From Trileptium ribeirensis (Eukaryota > Nematoda > Enoplea > Enoplida > Thoracostomopsidae): a stretch of DNA of 64,000 bases. The stretch spans positions 1 through 64,000 of the forward strand of contig JASANE010001404.1 of NCBI GenBank assembly GCA_030248225.1, in the 5' to 3' direction. This document shows, one piece after another, positions 33,195-46,168 of this stretch (the first letter of the stretch is position 1; each line of letters opens with the position of its first letter). The notes below the pieces were generated by a model. The model did no database searches, was not told the DNA's origin, and was given only the letters and a program-made list of their open reading frames with translations. The position numbers and the translations under genes were made by a program.

Positions 33195-35224
33195 CTACCC
33201 TTGCTTAGCTTACCACATAACGTAGTATGCAGACGTGTTCGTCTTTGAGTTCAAGAATTAGAGGGTTTAAGCCCTGTATTTTTCCCGAACTATATAATGT
33301 CTGCTAATACCTTGGTAACCTCAACGGTAGTTAAATGTTTATCGTTGTTGTGCTCCACATTGTATGTTTTGCCAGAACATCACACACAGATTCAAAGCAA
33401 TTTTTATAATATATAGAAGTTGAATCCCAATTTCGCATCCATCATCCCAGTACCAAGTTCATATGGAATCTACGTTTTTCGCTTTTAGAGTTGAACTATT
33501 ATTGACGTTCAAGTAGTTTTCAACGAAACGAAGTTTTCAACGTCGATTATTCGCACATTTGCAGCGCAAAAACTTTACATTTATCGCTGTAGACTGCGAC
33601 TGTAAATCATTATATATACAGTTCTGATTGCATTGTTACATTATTATAACTAATATGTATATGCTATTTATTAGTAAATATTTTATATTATTTAAATATA
33701 TTTATACTATGTATTAGTCAATATTTTCACGGAAAAGAGTATATTTATGTTTGTATTGAAGAACAGCCAAATTTTCTAATTTAATATTCCGATCGCTTAA
33801 ACAGACAACTCTTTCATAACAGTTCTCTTATGAACGTTCGCACTCTATTTTTGGGCTTTAAACTGCAATTTCATAAATTTTTTTATCCAAATTTTAATAA
33901 TTAGAAGCAAAAGTGCATAAGAGAAGAGTATAACACTTCCTAACAGTGCAAGTCGTAATTATGCTTGTGGTTCTAATCCTAATTAATTGTTCTTATATGT
34001 CACGGCGTTTTTAGCCTTACAAAATTTCCTAAAATGTGGGTGGGTGAGGAGCTTGGTTAAGCCAATAACGCTTGCGGCATCCTACAAGGATTTACATTAA
34101 AGGTTGCGAAGTACACTTTTCTTATGCACATTTTGGTCATCGAGAATGCTGATATGTCGTCATTTCATATATCTATATTTCGCCTTATTGTAATCGCATG
34201 CTGCGTCGCCAAGCACAATGAGAAGACCTTGTGTGTCTGTGTTCTAGTTGAGATATGGTATGTTAAGATTCGGTATCCATTAGCTTCATGGAACGTAGCT
34301 TTGAGGTCAGATTTCGGCTAAGAAATAAATATAAATGATAATTCACACGATCGAAGCTTAGGCTTAGCGTTTGCAAGTGTTATCGCCTTGGAATTTGAAT
34401 ATATATTTGTAGGTTTAAACTATGGTTTTCGAAATCATCTCACAAAACAAGAACAACGTTTACTCGCAATATTTATTACCTCCAAGGCCATCAGCCGTCG
34501 GGACACAAAGAATAAAATGGCACAGCCGCTCACATTGGGATAACATGTGACGAAATGATAACCACTGATTAGATTAAATGATCTTAAAATGCCTTGAACA
34601 CACAATTAGGATAATATTACTTGTGATAAACATGCTGCACAGGGCAGACGCGTTAATATCTACTCAATTCGATATGTGAAAAATTTTTCGTCCAAAAAGC
34701 GATTTAGGTTTGGGTTCATGATTGTCATTTAAGTTAATGCAACGGAAACATTTAGTGACGTGATTGTCGAAAGAAATGATATATTTGGTAGATGGTAATT
34801 CTAGATTGTTTGCCAAATATCGATATTGTTGATAGTGTGAAGCATATCTGAAGAATTCAAATAATTATGCACTGATGCGGGCATTGGTAAAATCGAACGC
34901 TTCACCTTCGTTTTCGTTCCTTTGCGACGCAAGAATATTCAGCACTGACAGAACGGATAAGCAAGAATGGAATATAACGGCCCTGAATGATGATTGCAAA
35001 TTCGTATAAAAAGCGATGGCTTGGTGCGAGTATAAATCAGCAATGTTTTTCTTCACACAACAACCTTCGCTCATATCACAACATCATAAACAAAAACAGC
35101 CTTTATAATAATGAAACCGGAATTGTAACAGCTGTAGACGAAACCGATTTTAGGATATAGCGTAATCACAAAAATATTACTTTCCACATAATATTTTAAT
35201 ACCAATGGATCTTTTATTTCTTAG
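33195..35224. other. No gene recognised
   Basis: AT-rich, with strings of TATA-type words at 33600-33720. ORFs at 34124-34321 and 34865-35074 lack motifs. Confidence 0.45.
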
Positions 35225-35398
35225 CAATACCATACGTGGCGCTTCCTCACATGCTGTACTTATTACCTGCTATGATCTTTATGTTTTACTGACTTTCATG
35301 GCAGGTTGCAGTTGGTCTCCAACACAGCTGAATTCTCGTTTGTATTCATCTATACTAAGTTCATCGGTCGGCGATTTCTCAACTAACGTGAAAATCAG
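35225..35398 (+). CDS. Exon-like segment in a 103-codon ORF
   Basis: It follows GGATCTTTTATTTCTTAG. With one incoming base it reads NTIRGASSHAVLITCYDLYV then LLTFMAGCSWSPTQLNSRL. Possible 5' sites lie at GGCAG|GTTGCA (inside) and AAATCAG|GTTTTG (35398). The whole ORF extends from an ATG at 35205 to 35516. Its composition is ordinary for a protein and includes a hydrophobic patch. No family recognised; chance is possible. Confidence 0.22.
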
Positions 35399-35516
35399 GT
35401 TTTGTTTTGTTAAATTATCTGAAAAACACAAGGAAAAAATGAACTTCATTCAAACCCTGAAACCTAGATGTGTAATAAGAAACCAAACATTACCGGCCAC
35501 AAGATATAATTCATAA

Positions 35517-36249
35517 AGAAGTGTAAGAATTTCGTTTGATCGGCTTCATGTGTTTAGCTTGAACATTATCCTTTCTGTCTATAAAAAACTGGAATTGATA
35601 CAAAACTGCGTAATTTCTCGAATTTAGCCCAGTAAATGCCGGTAATTGGAAATGACGCACGACATCCGCCAACCATCTTATTTATCTACCTGTTTGCACA
35701 TCTCATTTTACAGCATAAAAATGGGAGTTTAATATAGCCGAACTGCACTCATGTTGTCAGACCAGGTTGCGTGTGAATAATATGGTTTCATAACTCGACA
35801 TCCCAGATGTATTCAATAACTTTCGTTTTTCTCTTACTGCATTATGTCTAACTGAATTTAATATATACCGGGGGGGTATTGCGTGTCTGGTTTAGTATAT
35901 ATGTATAGCCAATAGCCCACATGTGGGTTTTGTATTTCAGCGACGGTGGGTTAGAGAGTCTGCTACTATGTGACACACCCTACCAGAACTAAGGGCAAAC
36001 ATCGAAGTTGTAACCCAAAAATCCATTAACAACCGTTAACTTTATCGCATGTTATGCTTAAGCAGTTTACACGAATATAATATATAAGCTACATATATAC
36101 AATAATCTCATGTCATTTTGTAGAGTACTTGTTGATAACCCGGGTCACACGCCACGGATAAAAATTTGGAACTACTGTGCGCAGAAACTATACAGACTAG
36201 CTCAAAATCGTGCAAACTGCATGAACATTTGAGAAAAAAATTATGACAC
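35517..36249. other. No gene recognised
   Basis: Unassigned AT-rich sequence, including a GGGGGGG-containing word at 35870. No repeat unit seen. Confidence 0.45.
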
Positions 36250-36775
36250 CTTTCTGGACCCCTGAGAAATATATATAGGAACGCCGTTCCAAGGTGCTCT
36301 AATCTTTACAGCTTCTTAGCGGAACCTCGGCGGCGATGATTAACCTCTCCAATTGACCCAGTGGTCATATTACCTTTTACGAGATATATAAAATTCACTT
36401 TTTGTATTTCTGAATCCCTGAGGCTGATGTTAAAATGCTGATCCGTGGGTAGATTGATTCCCGTAGCTCCTTACCGGAACCGCGGGCACAAAAATTAACC
36501 ACTCTAATAGACCCGGCGGGTCAAGTTACCCCATATTAAATTAAATTCATTTTTTCGATTTTTGGACCCGGGGCTATGTCGGAGTCACCTTTCTAAGAGT
36601 ACCCTGACCCCCCATAGCTCCTTACCGGAACCTCTAAGACGAAAATTAACCACTCCAATCAACTCAGCGAGTTTAATTCCGGTTTTCGATTTCTAAACAC
36701 ATGAGGCATATCTATATAGTAGTGTCTTTCCGACGCTACCTTGACCCCTAATAGCTTCTTACCGACTAAATTTTT
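36250..36775. repeat. Degenerate tandem repeat, about 150 bp unit, roughly four copies
   Basis: AGCT(C/T)CTTA(C/G)CGGAACC and its variants begin at 36310, 36465, 36615 and 36753. Each is followed by AAATTAACC(A/T)CTC(C/T)AAT and a GACCC(A/G)G(C/T)GG-like word, then an AT-rich segment. Copies differ by many substitutions, so the array is old. No ORF crosses it. Confidence 0.8.
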
Positions 36776-37689
36776 TTAAATTCTGAATCTTCCAATTTTT
36801 TTAACTCTACTTATTGATGCTTACGCTGACTGACGATGCGCGGCAATGATTTCGAACAAGAAATCAGATTTCAAATGTATTTGAAATATTTTTTATTTTT
36901 TTAAATTTTAAATATATTAAAAGATTTAGTCTTGGTGAGTATAATTCGATTCGGCTCGCCGAGACAAATGGAATATTGTACAAACGAGCCTGATCCGGTG
37001 CACCATTCAACAGTTACAGAGGAAGCGAAATTGCGTTGCTAAAAAAATGTTCTAAATTTCGAACAAACTAAAAGAACAAAATATCAAATGATTTAGACCG
37101 CAGGAGCAGGCGATTATTTTAGTAGTAAAGATATATAATCGGCAATTCTGACGGCAAATTGTCCCAAAACACATGTGTCACAACTTTTTGCTTTATTTTA
37201 AGAATAGATACATAAAGCGAATAAGTTTTGTCATTTAAAATTTGCTTTGAGTAATATACAATTTTTCGGATTTTTTGATTATTATGGATAATTCTAAATT
37301 TTTGGTTAACTTGACCAATAATAGATATCTTGGAGGCCGTCACTCGAATATCTGTTTTAGTAGATTCAGCATACGGATAGTTATTTTACGACCATTACTT
37401 GTAAGCTTTAATTACTGTTTCAGCTAATAAAAGAAATAGTGTGTTTGCATAGTATTATATTGTAATGATAAATCATTAATCATATATATTTCTATAAATT
37501 CTCGCGGATTCTTGAACAAGACGTCGTGAATTTATCTTAATCGCTGGGCGAAACTAACTGATAAGTAAGTAAACAACAATGTAGTGTCTTTAAAGTTAGT
37601 CTCTATAAAGCAAGCCTAATGCAAAGATTTGATGCCGGTCATAACACAGAAAGCCCAAGCCTAAGCTTCGATATATATAAAGGTCATAT
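36776..37689. other. No gene recognised
   Basis: AT-rich. A 20 bp palindrome, ATTTCAAAT/ATTTGAAAT, lies at 36868-36887. Nothing else is recognised. Confidence 0.45.
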
Positions 37690-38045
37690 ATGTTCATAGG
37701 GAGGGAGAGAAGGATTATTCCCCTTAGGCTAGGAGCCGCTGCCACCTCAGCGCTCCACCAACCCGCCCCCCTTGTGTGGTAGCCTGACGCCCTCAGGCTC
37801 CGCACCATAGCTTGGGCCGCGGAAAATTTCGGGAAAAATTAGCAAAAACTGGGAGAAAATTGAGAAATATCGGGGGCAAATGGCAAATATTAAAAAGCTT
37901 GGGTCCCAAAAAATTATCTCCCTAACGACCTCCCCACTGCCGGCCGGATGGTTCCCCTGGGGAGGTCGATGCCCCCAGAAGCACCTGATATCTCCCCTGG
38001 AAGTTGTTAGGACCTGGTGCATGTATGCATAAAGGTCCTGCAATA
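37690..38045 (+). repeat. Dispersed AT-core repeat, copy 4
   Basis: GC-rich left shoulder (CCGCCCCCCTTGTGTGG; GCCTGACGCCCTCAGGC), A-rich core of GGGAAAAATTAGCAAAAAC words (37820-37900), then GGGTCCCAAAAAATT and CCCCACTGCCGGCCGGATG, homologous to the right side of the copy at 19955-20290. ORFs across it (37596-37808, 37747-38043, both minus) are repeat-derived. The right side runs into the hairpin cluster at 38009. Confidence 0.7.
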
Positions 38046-38142
38046 CCTAAGTCCAATTCGGACGTGGTTCCGGACCACGAATACCTCGCATTAATAGGTG
38101 CTAGCTCCGCTGAGCTAGCAAGGACGGTTTATCAACGTCCTT
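38009..38142. other. Cluster of six consecutive hairpins
   Basis: In order: AGGACCT/AGGTCCT (38009-38039, with inner TGCAT/ATGCA); GTCC/GGAC (38051-38063); CGTGGT/ACCACG (38063-38079); ACCT/AGGT (38083-38099); TGCTAGCTC/GAGCTAGCA (38099-38120); AAGGACG/CGTCCTT (38120-38142). On the minus strand TAGCTCAGCGG matches a tRNA A box, and CGTGG-7 nt-CCACG has T-arm geometry. However, the D loop is only four bases and no acceptor stem forms, so this is not a functional tRNA. It may be a SINE head or another structured element. Confidence 0.65.
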
Positions 38143-40626
38143 TTAGTTTTATATAGCTAGCTGCACTCGTTAAGAATAAAAAATGAACCTTAATGAAGCC
38201 ACTGTATAATCTAAAATTAGTTTCTTCACTTTTTCTAGTTTTGTTTAAGAAATACAAATAGAGCTAGAGAAATTAAGGTAGTTCAGTTCAATGATCCATT
38301 TGAACACTGTAGTCAAATATGCTCAACATGATTGTTACATGTTTTCTTAGTCTTGGTTACACACTGTCTGTAATAATCATGACTACATGATGTTACTATA
38401 TATAGGTATTTGAGTTAAGATCCTAAAGACTGAGGAAATTTCAATTATCTCAGTCTACCCATTAGGAAGTTACACATGACAGCACCGAACTCCGCGCTTA
38501 GTCCAAAGTATCAGTTTTCCGTTACCTTCTTGTGAACAAGAACAATATTGGATATTGCTACTTATATTGGAATTTCAGCTTGGATCATTGACTAGATGAA
38601 AATTCTAACTCAACAATTTTTGCCTAGTTTACACTAAAAATTCACTTTTAAAGCCATTTCTTCGTCATAAAAATGACTGCAAGTAAACAATGTTAAGCGT
38701 TAGGTGTTTACAGCTATGTTCATGAACACTGCGAAAGTTTAAGCTGAATCGGCTTATTCTCTACCGAGTTATGGACGATAACTTCGCACTTCCCAAACAT
38801 TAACCCAAAATATTAGCTTTTCATTGCATATCCAAGCCGTGATTATTGACTATCAAGATCACAAAGACAGCGAAAAATTTCGCTAAAGCGGTATTTTTAG
38901 TTCTACGTTACAGAATATCAGTGGCAAAATTTTGCTGATTTAGCCACAAGGTATGAATTTTGAACACATTAGTCCTGTTTGAAGTTGGGTATAATGGTAT
39001 TGTTGCTAATGTAGATATTTTATGTAAAATCATCAACGCTCTGAAAATTTTGGCCTATGACTCTGTTACAGTATCCAAAAATTTTACTCATTACTGAGTT
39101 AAAAATGTTAATAACAAAATTCCAACGGAAGGAAATCGAACTGGAGGGTGATGCCCTTCGTTCTGTCTTCCCACCTCTTCTCATAAGGTAAACACAAATA
39201 ATTTTGTTTAGAGATGAGTTTTTTCATACAGCAATGTACTTTTCATACGTATTTATCTTTATCCTGACACCTTGTTAGTTTCAAAATCGTTTGCGAGGTT
39301 TCCCGAGACTTTTGAAAAAATTGGCAAAAAACTAGGGTTTTACAAAGATTATATCTCAGAATATCCAAATAGTACATTTAGTTCCAGCTGGAAGAATCTA
39401 CCGAATTAAATATGTAGTTTTTGACATAAAATTGAATTTAAAGACGTAAACTTTTGCCATTAGCTATGCAATCTGAGTTAAATTTAGTGCTTAAAATCCA
39501 ACTGCTACCTTAAGTTTTTTTAATAAAAATACATTATGAGTACATATAATATTATAATTTAATGTATAATAATACTAATGTATCTATAAATAAGATGATT
39601 GGATTTATAATATAATATATAAAGATCGTGGGGTCCGAAAATATAGTTTCTAAACTGACCACATTACTCTAATGATATTACTGATTTGGTTGAGTTGCCA
39701 ACAGAAGTTGCATATTAGACTATAGTACAAATACTGTCGTTTGCGAAAAACGAAGTTAAAATTTAATAAGATTGGCCGAGTTTTAGCTGATCTCTCGTTC
39801 GTAGAGCGGGTAAATTCTGCCTTATAATTTTGTATGCTTGTGGGCTTGTGAGTGTTCTTTGGAGCAAATTGAGATTTAAATATAAATTTCTGTGTGCGGT
39901 GAAGGATTTGGGTTTTAGGGTTATTGGACAAATTGAGTTTTGTAATCTTGTGCATGTGAGGTAAAAGGTGATGGGTTTGTGAGAGTTATATAGTGTGTTG
40001 TGATTAAGAAAATCGTAGTATTTTAATGATAGCATATAATATTTTTGCAACATGAATTCATAAAACCGCATTACTGTTCAACAAGTATACTTAAGTTGCA
40101 ATTTTGTGGAATGAATAGCCGAAAATATGTTAATTGTTCAAGTAAAATGTTCTTGTACGTGTGGAATAACATTTGAGATTATAACATTTGAAGCGGACGT
40201 ATTACGGTTGGGTCAGTCGATTGAGTTTTAGGCTGAAACTTTGTGACGACGACGTTACGAAGTTTAAATTTATATTATTACTCGTATCACTAATAGAGTA
40301 AGTAATATCCGACTCCATGTCACTCAATTGAACCGGGTATCGGGGGAACACCGGAGGTTACGCAAGTTTTCTCAATTCTGAAACGTCCGCGTTTGCGCAT
40401 TAAGCACATTACGTTGAAACCTTACATCTTAGCTTCAAAACAAAAATAGTTTTGAAGATCGGACCGTGGCTTGGCTATATATATAATTTTTTGATATAAC
40501 AAATCGTGATTTTCTGATTGTCCGCTTTTCGAGGTTAAATCTTAACAAGCTAGAGCTAAGCCAAAAGTTATAGTTGATATACCAATTTTGCTCTTAAGTT
40601 TAGTTATATGTCTCAAGTTTATCTTA
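38143..40626. other. No gene recognised
   Basis: AT-rich unassigned sequence, with very AT-rich DNA at 39520-39625. The overlapping minus-strand ORFs at 39650-40071 are Asn/Lys/Thr-rich with a loose THKP-type periodicity and no motif. Confidence 0.45.
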
Positions 40627-40992
40627 CTAGAAGCATAGGACCATAGAGTAGTCTACAAAATAATCGCCGCCCAAAATGTCGCCCCCTCCGAAAATTGTCT
40701 TCCAGGCCTCGGCAATATTAATGTAACACAATAATTTGTCCAGAGACGTTTGATTCAGGCCACCTAACACAGTATCAGGTGGTTTTGCTTCATCAAATAC
40801 ATTTACGGAGAAAGTTAATCGGAAAAACTGATGATGTCTCTCCACCGACCCACTTGAAATTGGTATTTTTACTAAATAACGCAAATTAAACAAATAGTAG
40901 ATGCGTGACAAAGCACTGTAGTGTCTAAAATGAGCAGTAAACTGATCATGATCAATCGAGAACATGTGTACCATTTTCCGGGGGGCACACAT
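40627..40992 (-). CDS. Unrecognised 121-codon ORF
   Basis: An isolated ORF with ordinary protein composition: RIYYLFNLRYLVKIPISSGS, VERHHQFFRLTFSVNVFDEA, KPPDTVLGGLNQTSLDKLL, then AEAWKTIFGGGDILGGDYF. A 3' splice-like site (GCTCATTTTAG) precedes HYSALSR, so the true exon may start there. The last 25 codons overlap a CGCCC-rich stretch that resembles sequence at 41340-41370, so the C-terminus may be repeat-derived. No family recognised. Confidence 0.28.
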   Translation of the reverse strand: MCAPRKMVHMFSIDHDQFTAHFRHYSALSRIYYLFNLRYLVKIPISSGSVERHHQFFRLTFSVNVFDEAKPPDTVLGGLNQTSLDKLLCYINIAEAWKTIFGGGDILGGDYFVDYSMVLCF

Positions 40993-41284
40993 TTTCCGGT
41001 GAGTGAATGTGAGCAGATTTGTATCTCAAAATGGAATAAATATGTTATTTTTGTGGTATTATCAAATCTGACTTACTTAGGCTCGTTGAAATATAGTGTT
41101 ATGCCAGCATTTATTTATATTTTTTGATCATTTGGTTTACTGATGTCATGTCTCTAGTTGTACAACATGTAACTGCTTACGAACCCCGTTTTTTTGCATT
41201 TTGATAGAAGCGAACGAAAAGGAATTTTTCTAACCGAATTGAATATTTTTAATCATTTCGAAACGGTTGGTAAAAATATAACTT
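40993..41284. other. No gene recognised
   Basis: Short unassigned spacer of AT-rich sequence. Confidence 0.4.
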
Positions 41285-41900
41285 GTTAACTGTCCTCCAA
41301 TGTGTCCCTTCGACCTGAAGACCCCACTCTGTGTCCCTTCGATCCCAAAATTTCGCCCCTCCTACGCCAATACATGGCCCACAGTCCACGTTTTTCTTGC
41401 ATCTGAAGCGTGTATACAAGTCATTTTCGCCCAAATTTGGTATTTTCAGCCTTTTTAGAAAAATATTTAGGCCTCAAATGTCGTTAGAAACATATGTAGT
41501 ACTTCCATCCGTCTTCGGTTCAAGATGTCCCACACACGATTAAAAATATATCTTATAATTGCCGACCGAAGAATGTCCTCCCGATAGCAGTTTTTTGCAT
41601 CTTAGTAGCACCGACATGTCATTTTTGCCCGATTTGGTATTTTTTGCCGTTTTGAAACTTTTGGTCTAAAAATATTACGTTCCAGCGTTCCTTACAACCT
41701 AGTTCTCCTCGTATTTTCGGTTTGTCAAATAGTTTTCTATTTTCGCCTGTTGGAGAATTGAAAATTTCAATTTTTACCTGAAAATTGAAGAAATATTAAA
41801 TCTCGGCCCAGATCATAACATGTCGCTCACCCGACCGAAGATGTTCCTTTCAAACTATAATTTTGGGCATCTCGAATGTTGGAAAACCGGTGTGTTGGAC
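41285..41900. repeat. Degenerate tandem repeat, about 200-270 bp spacing
   Basis: GTCATTTTCGCCCAAATTTGG (about 41420) and GTCATTTTTGCCCGATTTGG (about 41618) lie in matching contexts (a TTGCATCT word before, a TTTTGCC/TTCAGCC word after). GACCGAAGAATGTCCT (about 41564) recurs as GACCGAAGATGTTCCT (about 41834), with a weaker CGACCTGAAGACCCC at about 41311. At least two and a half diverged units are present. Confidence 0.6.
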
Positions 41901-44900
41901 TTAGGACTAATGTTTTTTCCTATTTGCGACTATTCTGAATATAAATTGAGCCATATAAAAACGAAGAAAATGTATATAGTTTTAGGAAAACATAAAAAAT
42001 TTAACAATTCACTACCTCATTATTAGTTCTCAGACGTGTGACATATTGGCATAATTATTAAAAAATGTTATCGCTAACTTTAATTCCAAAATGCTTGTTT
42101 GGACACGGAAAGACCAAAAAATGAGGTTATTCCCATACCGTGCGTAATAATCAGATGATACGGCTAAAACCTTAAAACGGGAATTTTGTTCTATTCATGG
42201 CCATATCTCATTAACCTATAGTTATATTATGCGTAAAGTTTACAGAATCAAATTTTCTGGTATTCTAAACAGTTTACTACATATATTACGGTGGAAATTC
42301 AAAAAAAGTATTTTACACAATTTTCAGCTAGGTGGCACAAATATCGGGGGAACAGTATGATACAGGACCTATAATTACAGAACCAATACAATAATTTAAG
42401 TAACTTGTTTACGTGCAGTGACAGACTGTAGCGCCAATAATCTATGTTCTATAATTATAGCTATAGTAGTGCAAAATTGCATGGGATGTGCAAGTTTTAG
42501 CTCAATAGTTGCTGCAACGCCGAGCCACCAGTATTATATATGGAAATATACTAAGCCGGAACCAAACTGTGACAACATATAATGCTGTCCAGAAATTTGG
42601 GACGGCGGCAGATTTTGGTGGAGCTTTATCGATTGACATTTACAGACCAATTTTCAATTATATTCATCTGCATACCTATTTCACGTTAATGTGGTTTGTC
42701 AGTATTCTGACGGGGGCGGGCCTACCAGTATGGTGATAGCTTGTCGGGACCGCGTTAGAATTTTTACTAGCAGTATGACTTGTATGTTTAGCAAAATTTA
42801 TCTTGGTTCAATCATTCGGATTATGACATACCTTAAGCACACATCCTCGGGTTGTTAAAGGAAATAAAAACGCTGTTATTACCGTTGGCTTATACCCTAG
42901 ATAATGGAAGACAATTATTCGAAAAAGCTTATTTTAACTCTGTAACTCCTGAACTCAAAGATGAACGTTCACGCTTACTGTGATACGTTGCAGGCAATGG
43001 CAGACGTCAGCTATGAATCATACATTGATTGTAATATGTACTATTTTGAATAAGGTACAGCATAAAATGTTGAAAACCAAAAATAAAAATTTAGTTCTTT
43101 TAATAAAAATTTGCAAAATAGATCACATAGCTTGTGCTTACAATGTTTACGTCGTAATCTATGCAATTTGTGGAATTATGTTGCCACGCTAATAATTCAG
43201 CAACAGATTTAGGTAATTCATGTTTTGTTCTTTTGGGTGCGTTTAAAGCTACACGTTCCCAGTTCCAATATTATACATATATACATCTCCATCTGTTCGC
43301 GAGCAGGGTTCAAACAACACATTATTTTAAAGTTGCAGACCTGTTTTGCTATTATCGCTTGTAGTTAAGTTGTGGGTAATCCGATTTAGCCTAAATTTAT
43401 TTTCACAGTAGACATGATTTATGGTTAGTTACTTTCTGATTTAATATCACTGTGATAAAGGCTCGTACGAGGAAAGAAACCAGAGTAGATTAAAATTTTA
43501 GTGTAAAATCTAAGCAAATTTTGTTGGATCTTTTCGGTTACAGCACTGAGTTAGAACTAATCGTAGTATACACACAATTTTATATACTATTCGAACTGCA
43601 TTAACAAACTGAGCCGAACAGCTTCAAAATTAGATCAATGTGAGAGCATGGATTAAGGACTTATGCTCATTTCGTTGAAAATCTAAGGCATAGCTTTAAC
43701 ATAACCCGTTAACCCATGATTTAAACAGATTTCGACATCGGTAGAGTCAGCTTGTGAATGAGGTTCCAGTGGCATGTAACATTTACTTCATAACCATAAA
43801 AATTGAAAAAGTTTGTCATAAATATGATTCTAGTGGAGGGGAGATATTTAGCCGCCTCGACTGTTTATAACACTACTGCACGTGCAGCAAAATTAGCGGT
43901 GTTTCTTTCATATTAACCAATTTCAGGCTGGAGGAATATAACCTAAAAGGCCCATTATTCTTATAATATTATATAATCTGTAAAACACTGACCCAATTTC
44001 ACCCATATGCTTACACGCATAATCATTAAGTTTGGTACATAATTCGGAGTTATATCATTCAAACTAAGATCATTAATGCCGGGTTGTACGAGTGAAAGTG
44101 GCGTACGCAAGCCACTGAGATATCTAGGAACTGTTGCTCGATTTCTTTAAGAATTTCACAAAGCGAAATAACAGCGAACATGCAGACATTATGTGAGAAG
44201 CTCTGTTAAGACAACAGTTCAATGTGTGAGCTGTACCCATTTGTGGGCAGGGAGTATGAAAGGATTAATTAATCTAAGTAATATTATATCAACGCTAGCA
44301 ACCGAGCGTTCTCAGCAGAGCATCTAGTTAGCTGAATTGCAGCAGCAGAAGTAGTAACAAGATAGCTGGTTCTGTAGCTTTAAGTTTATGAAAAATAAAT
44401 TTAAGAATTGGTGGCGGTGCAGGTCGATTCTCAAGCGCTGTGTTCTAACATTGAACCGATTATTAGCTGTTATGCTAGTTACTTCAAAGATCGGTCATAA
44501 TATATTCCCACGGTGATCGTGTGTTTCAGTGGCGGTGGGTTATATGGTTTTGTTTTTAAGGGGAAACTGTCATTTTCTTCGCCGGCTCTAGCTGCACTGT
44601 AGTTTTTCAAAACGGATATACTGCTTTGCGGGCTGCGATATTGTAGTTAGCCGGTTCTTGAAGATATAGAGAAGTTGATTTTAGGTAATCGAAGTGAGAG
44701 CGGGTGTAATGTTGTTTTATTATAATAGCTTATTGAAACGAAGCTTACGTCGTGCTTTCTCAGATAAGGGCGCTGAACTGTGTGAAAATTCTATTTCGCA
44801 AAAATCCTGTGTCAAGCATAAGTTTTTACTGAGCTGATGGACAATGTCAATTTTTTTCCTTTGCAGTCGAACAGAAACTAATCTTGCACATATCTAGCCT

Positions 44901-46168
44901 GATTGTACCTATCTTGTGTTTGTGCCGATTCAGTGATGTCTTGTTTAAAATATCACAAAGCCGACACGAAGGGCAAATTTTGTGATATTGGCCATAAGGA
45001 AATATCCGACATATAATGTTATAACTCTTCCCAATGGCGTTAGATCATATACGGAGACCACGTTATGGAGAATTACGACTTTGCAATATGCTTTTTGACC
45101 AGATCAGCACGCTTAGAGCTGCGAGTCAAATTTTATGAATACACAGGAACGTTAAATTTTCAAAAGTTTGACTAAGTTTCTTGCTTGTTATGGGCGAGCT
45201 ATAGGTTTGTATGATTATTTATACCGTTAAACAGGTTGATTTCAATATTCCAAATCTATACTGGATGTCTTCAACCATACGACTCTCCGCGAAAGCCACA
45301 AATAGTTATTTTAAAATTAAATTGTACATGGCGCTCTAGAATGGGTCTGCAGGTTTTGGCAATTTCGGAATACGATAAATGTTATGATATTTGTCTGGTA
45401 TGCATTCTTGTGGAAAATCGTATAGTTTAAAACTTATTTGCATTTTTCTGAAATTGCACTCCGCTATTTCCCAAGTTTTCGAAATTTATTCGCTAATCAA
45501 ATTATTATTAAGCAATATATTTAAGAAATTTTATTGAATTTATATTTATTTATACTAAGCGAATAGGTGGGCGAATTCCCAAGTACCGAAAAAACTGTTG
45601 GACTTCATTAATAATTGAAAAAGAAGAAAGTAAAACGAAAAAAGCAAACAAAACTTTATTCAGAATCTACATTCCTAGCTATGCAATAATATACCATTAC
45701 CCTTGTCGCCACAAAATTATAACAGAAATTCGTTTGGTCCGGCGGCGCAGCAAACGTCAGCATGAACATAGATAAAAATAGTAAAAGGCACAACTAGGTT
45801 ACCATATCTGCGAAAAAATGGCCTAATGTCTTATTTGCTTATCAGTGGCCTTATTTGTTTTATATAAGGCTGTGAATTCGGTTCCAAAATTGCGTAGTTT
45901 TCGTGAATTTAGTGCACTACATGCCCAGCCCTAGGGTAGTTGGAAAAAGAAGTCTAAATAATGCCCGCCTTAGAATTAGATCACAAACACAATTTAAAAA
46001 ACATCGGATATTTTTAAGATGTGATATATCACAACGTGTAGCGTAAGGTAAAATACACACTTGAAGGGGCTTTCTGTGTTCAACCCAAGGGTATTTTCAT
46101 GTCTCCTGTGACGCATCGTCTAACACATGTGCGATCATTTGCGGTCATTGTTGTTGTCATCATCTCAA
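41901..46168. other. No gene recognised
   Basis: Over 4 kb of AT-rich unassigned DNA. ORFs of 60-75 codons (for example 42509-42736, 42980-43192) show no domain and no strong paired splice sites. No tandem unit or terminal inverted repeat was found by eye. Confidence 0.45.

Noticed and set aside
37920..37990. Delta-like ribozyme at the GCCGGCCGGATGGTTCCC stretch
   Set aside because: The words look suggestive, but the required nested pseudoknot pairing could not be drawn, and the homologous copy at 20220 does not keep the bases.
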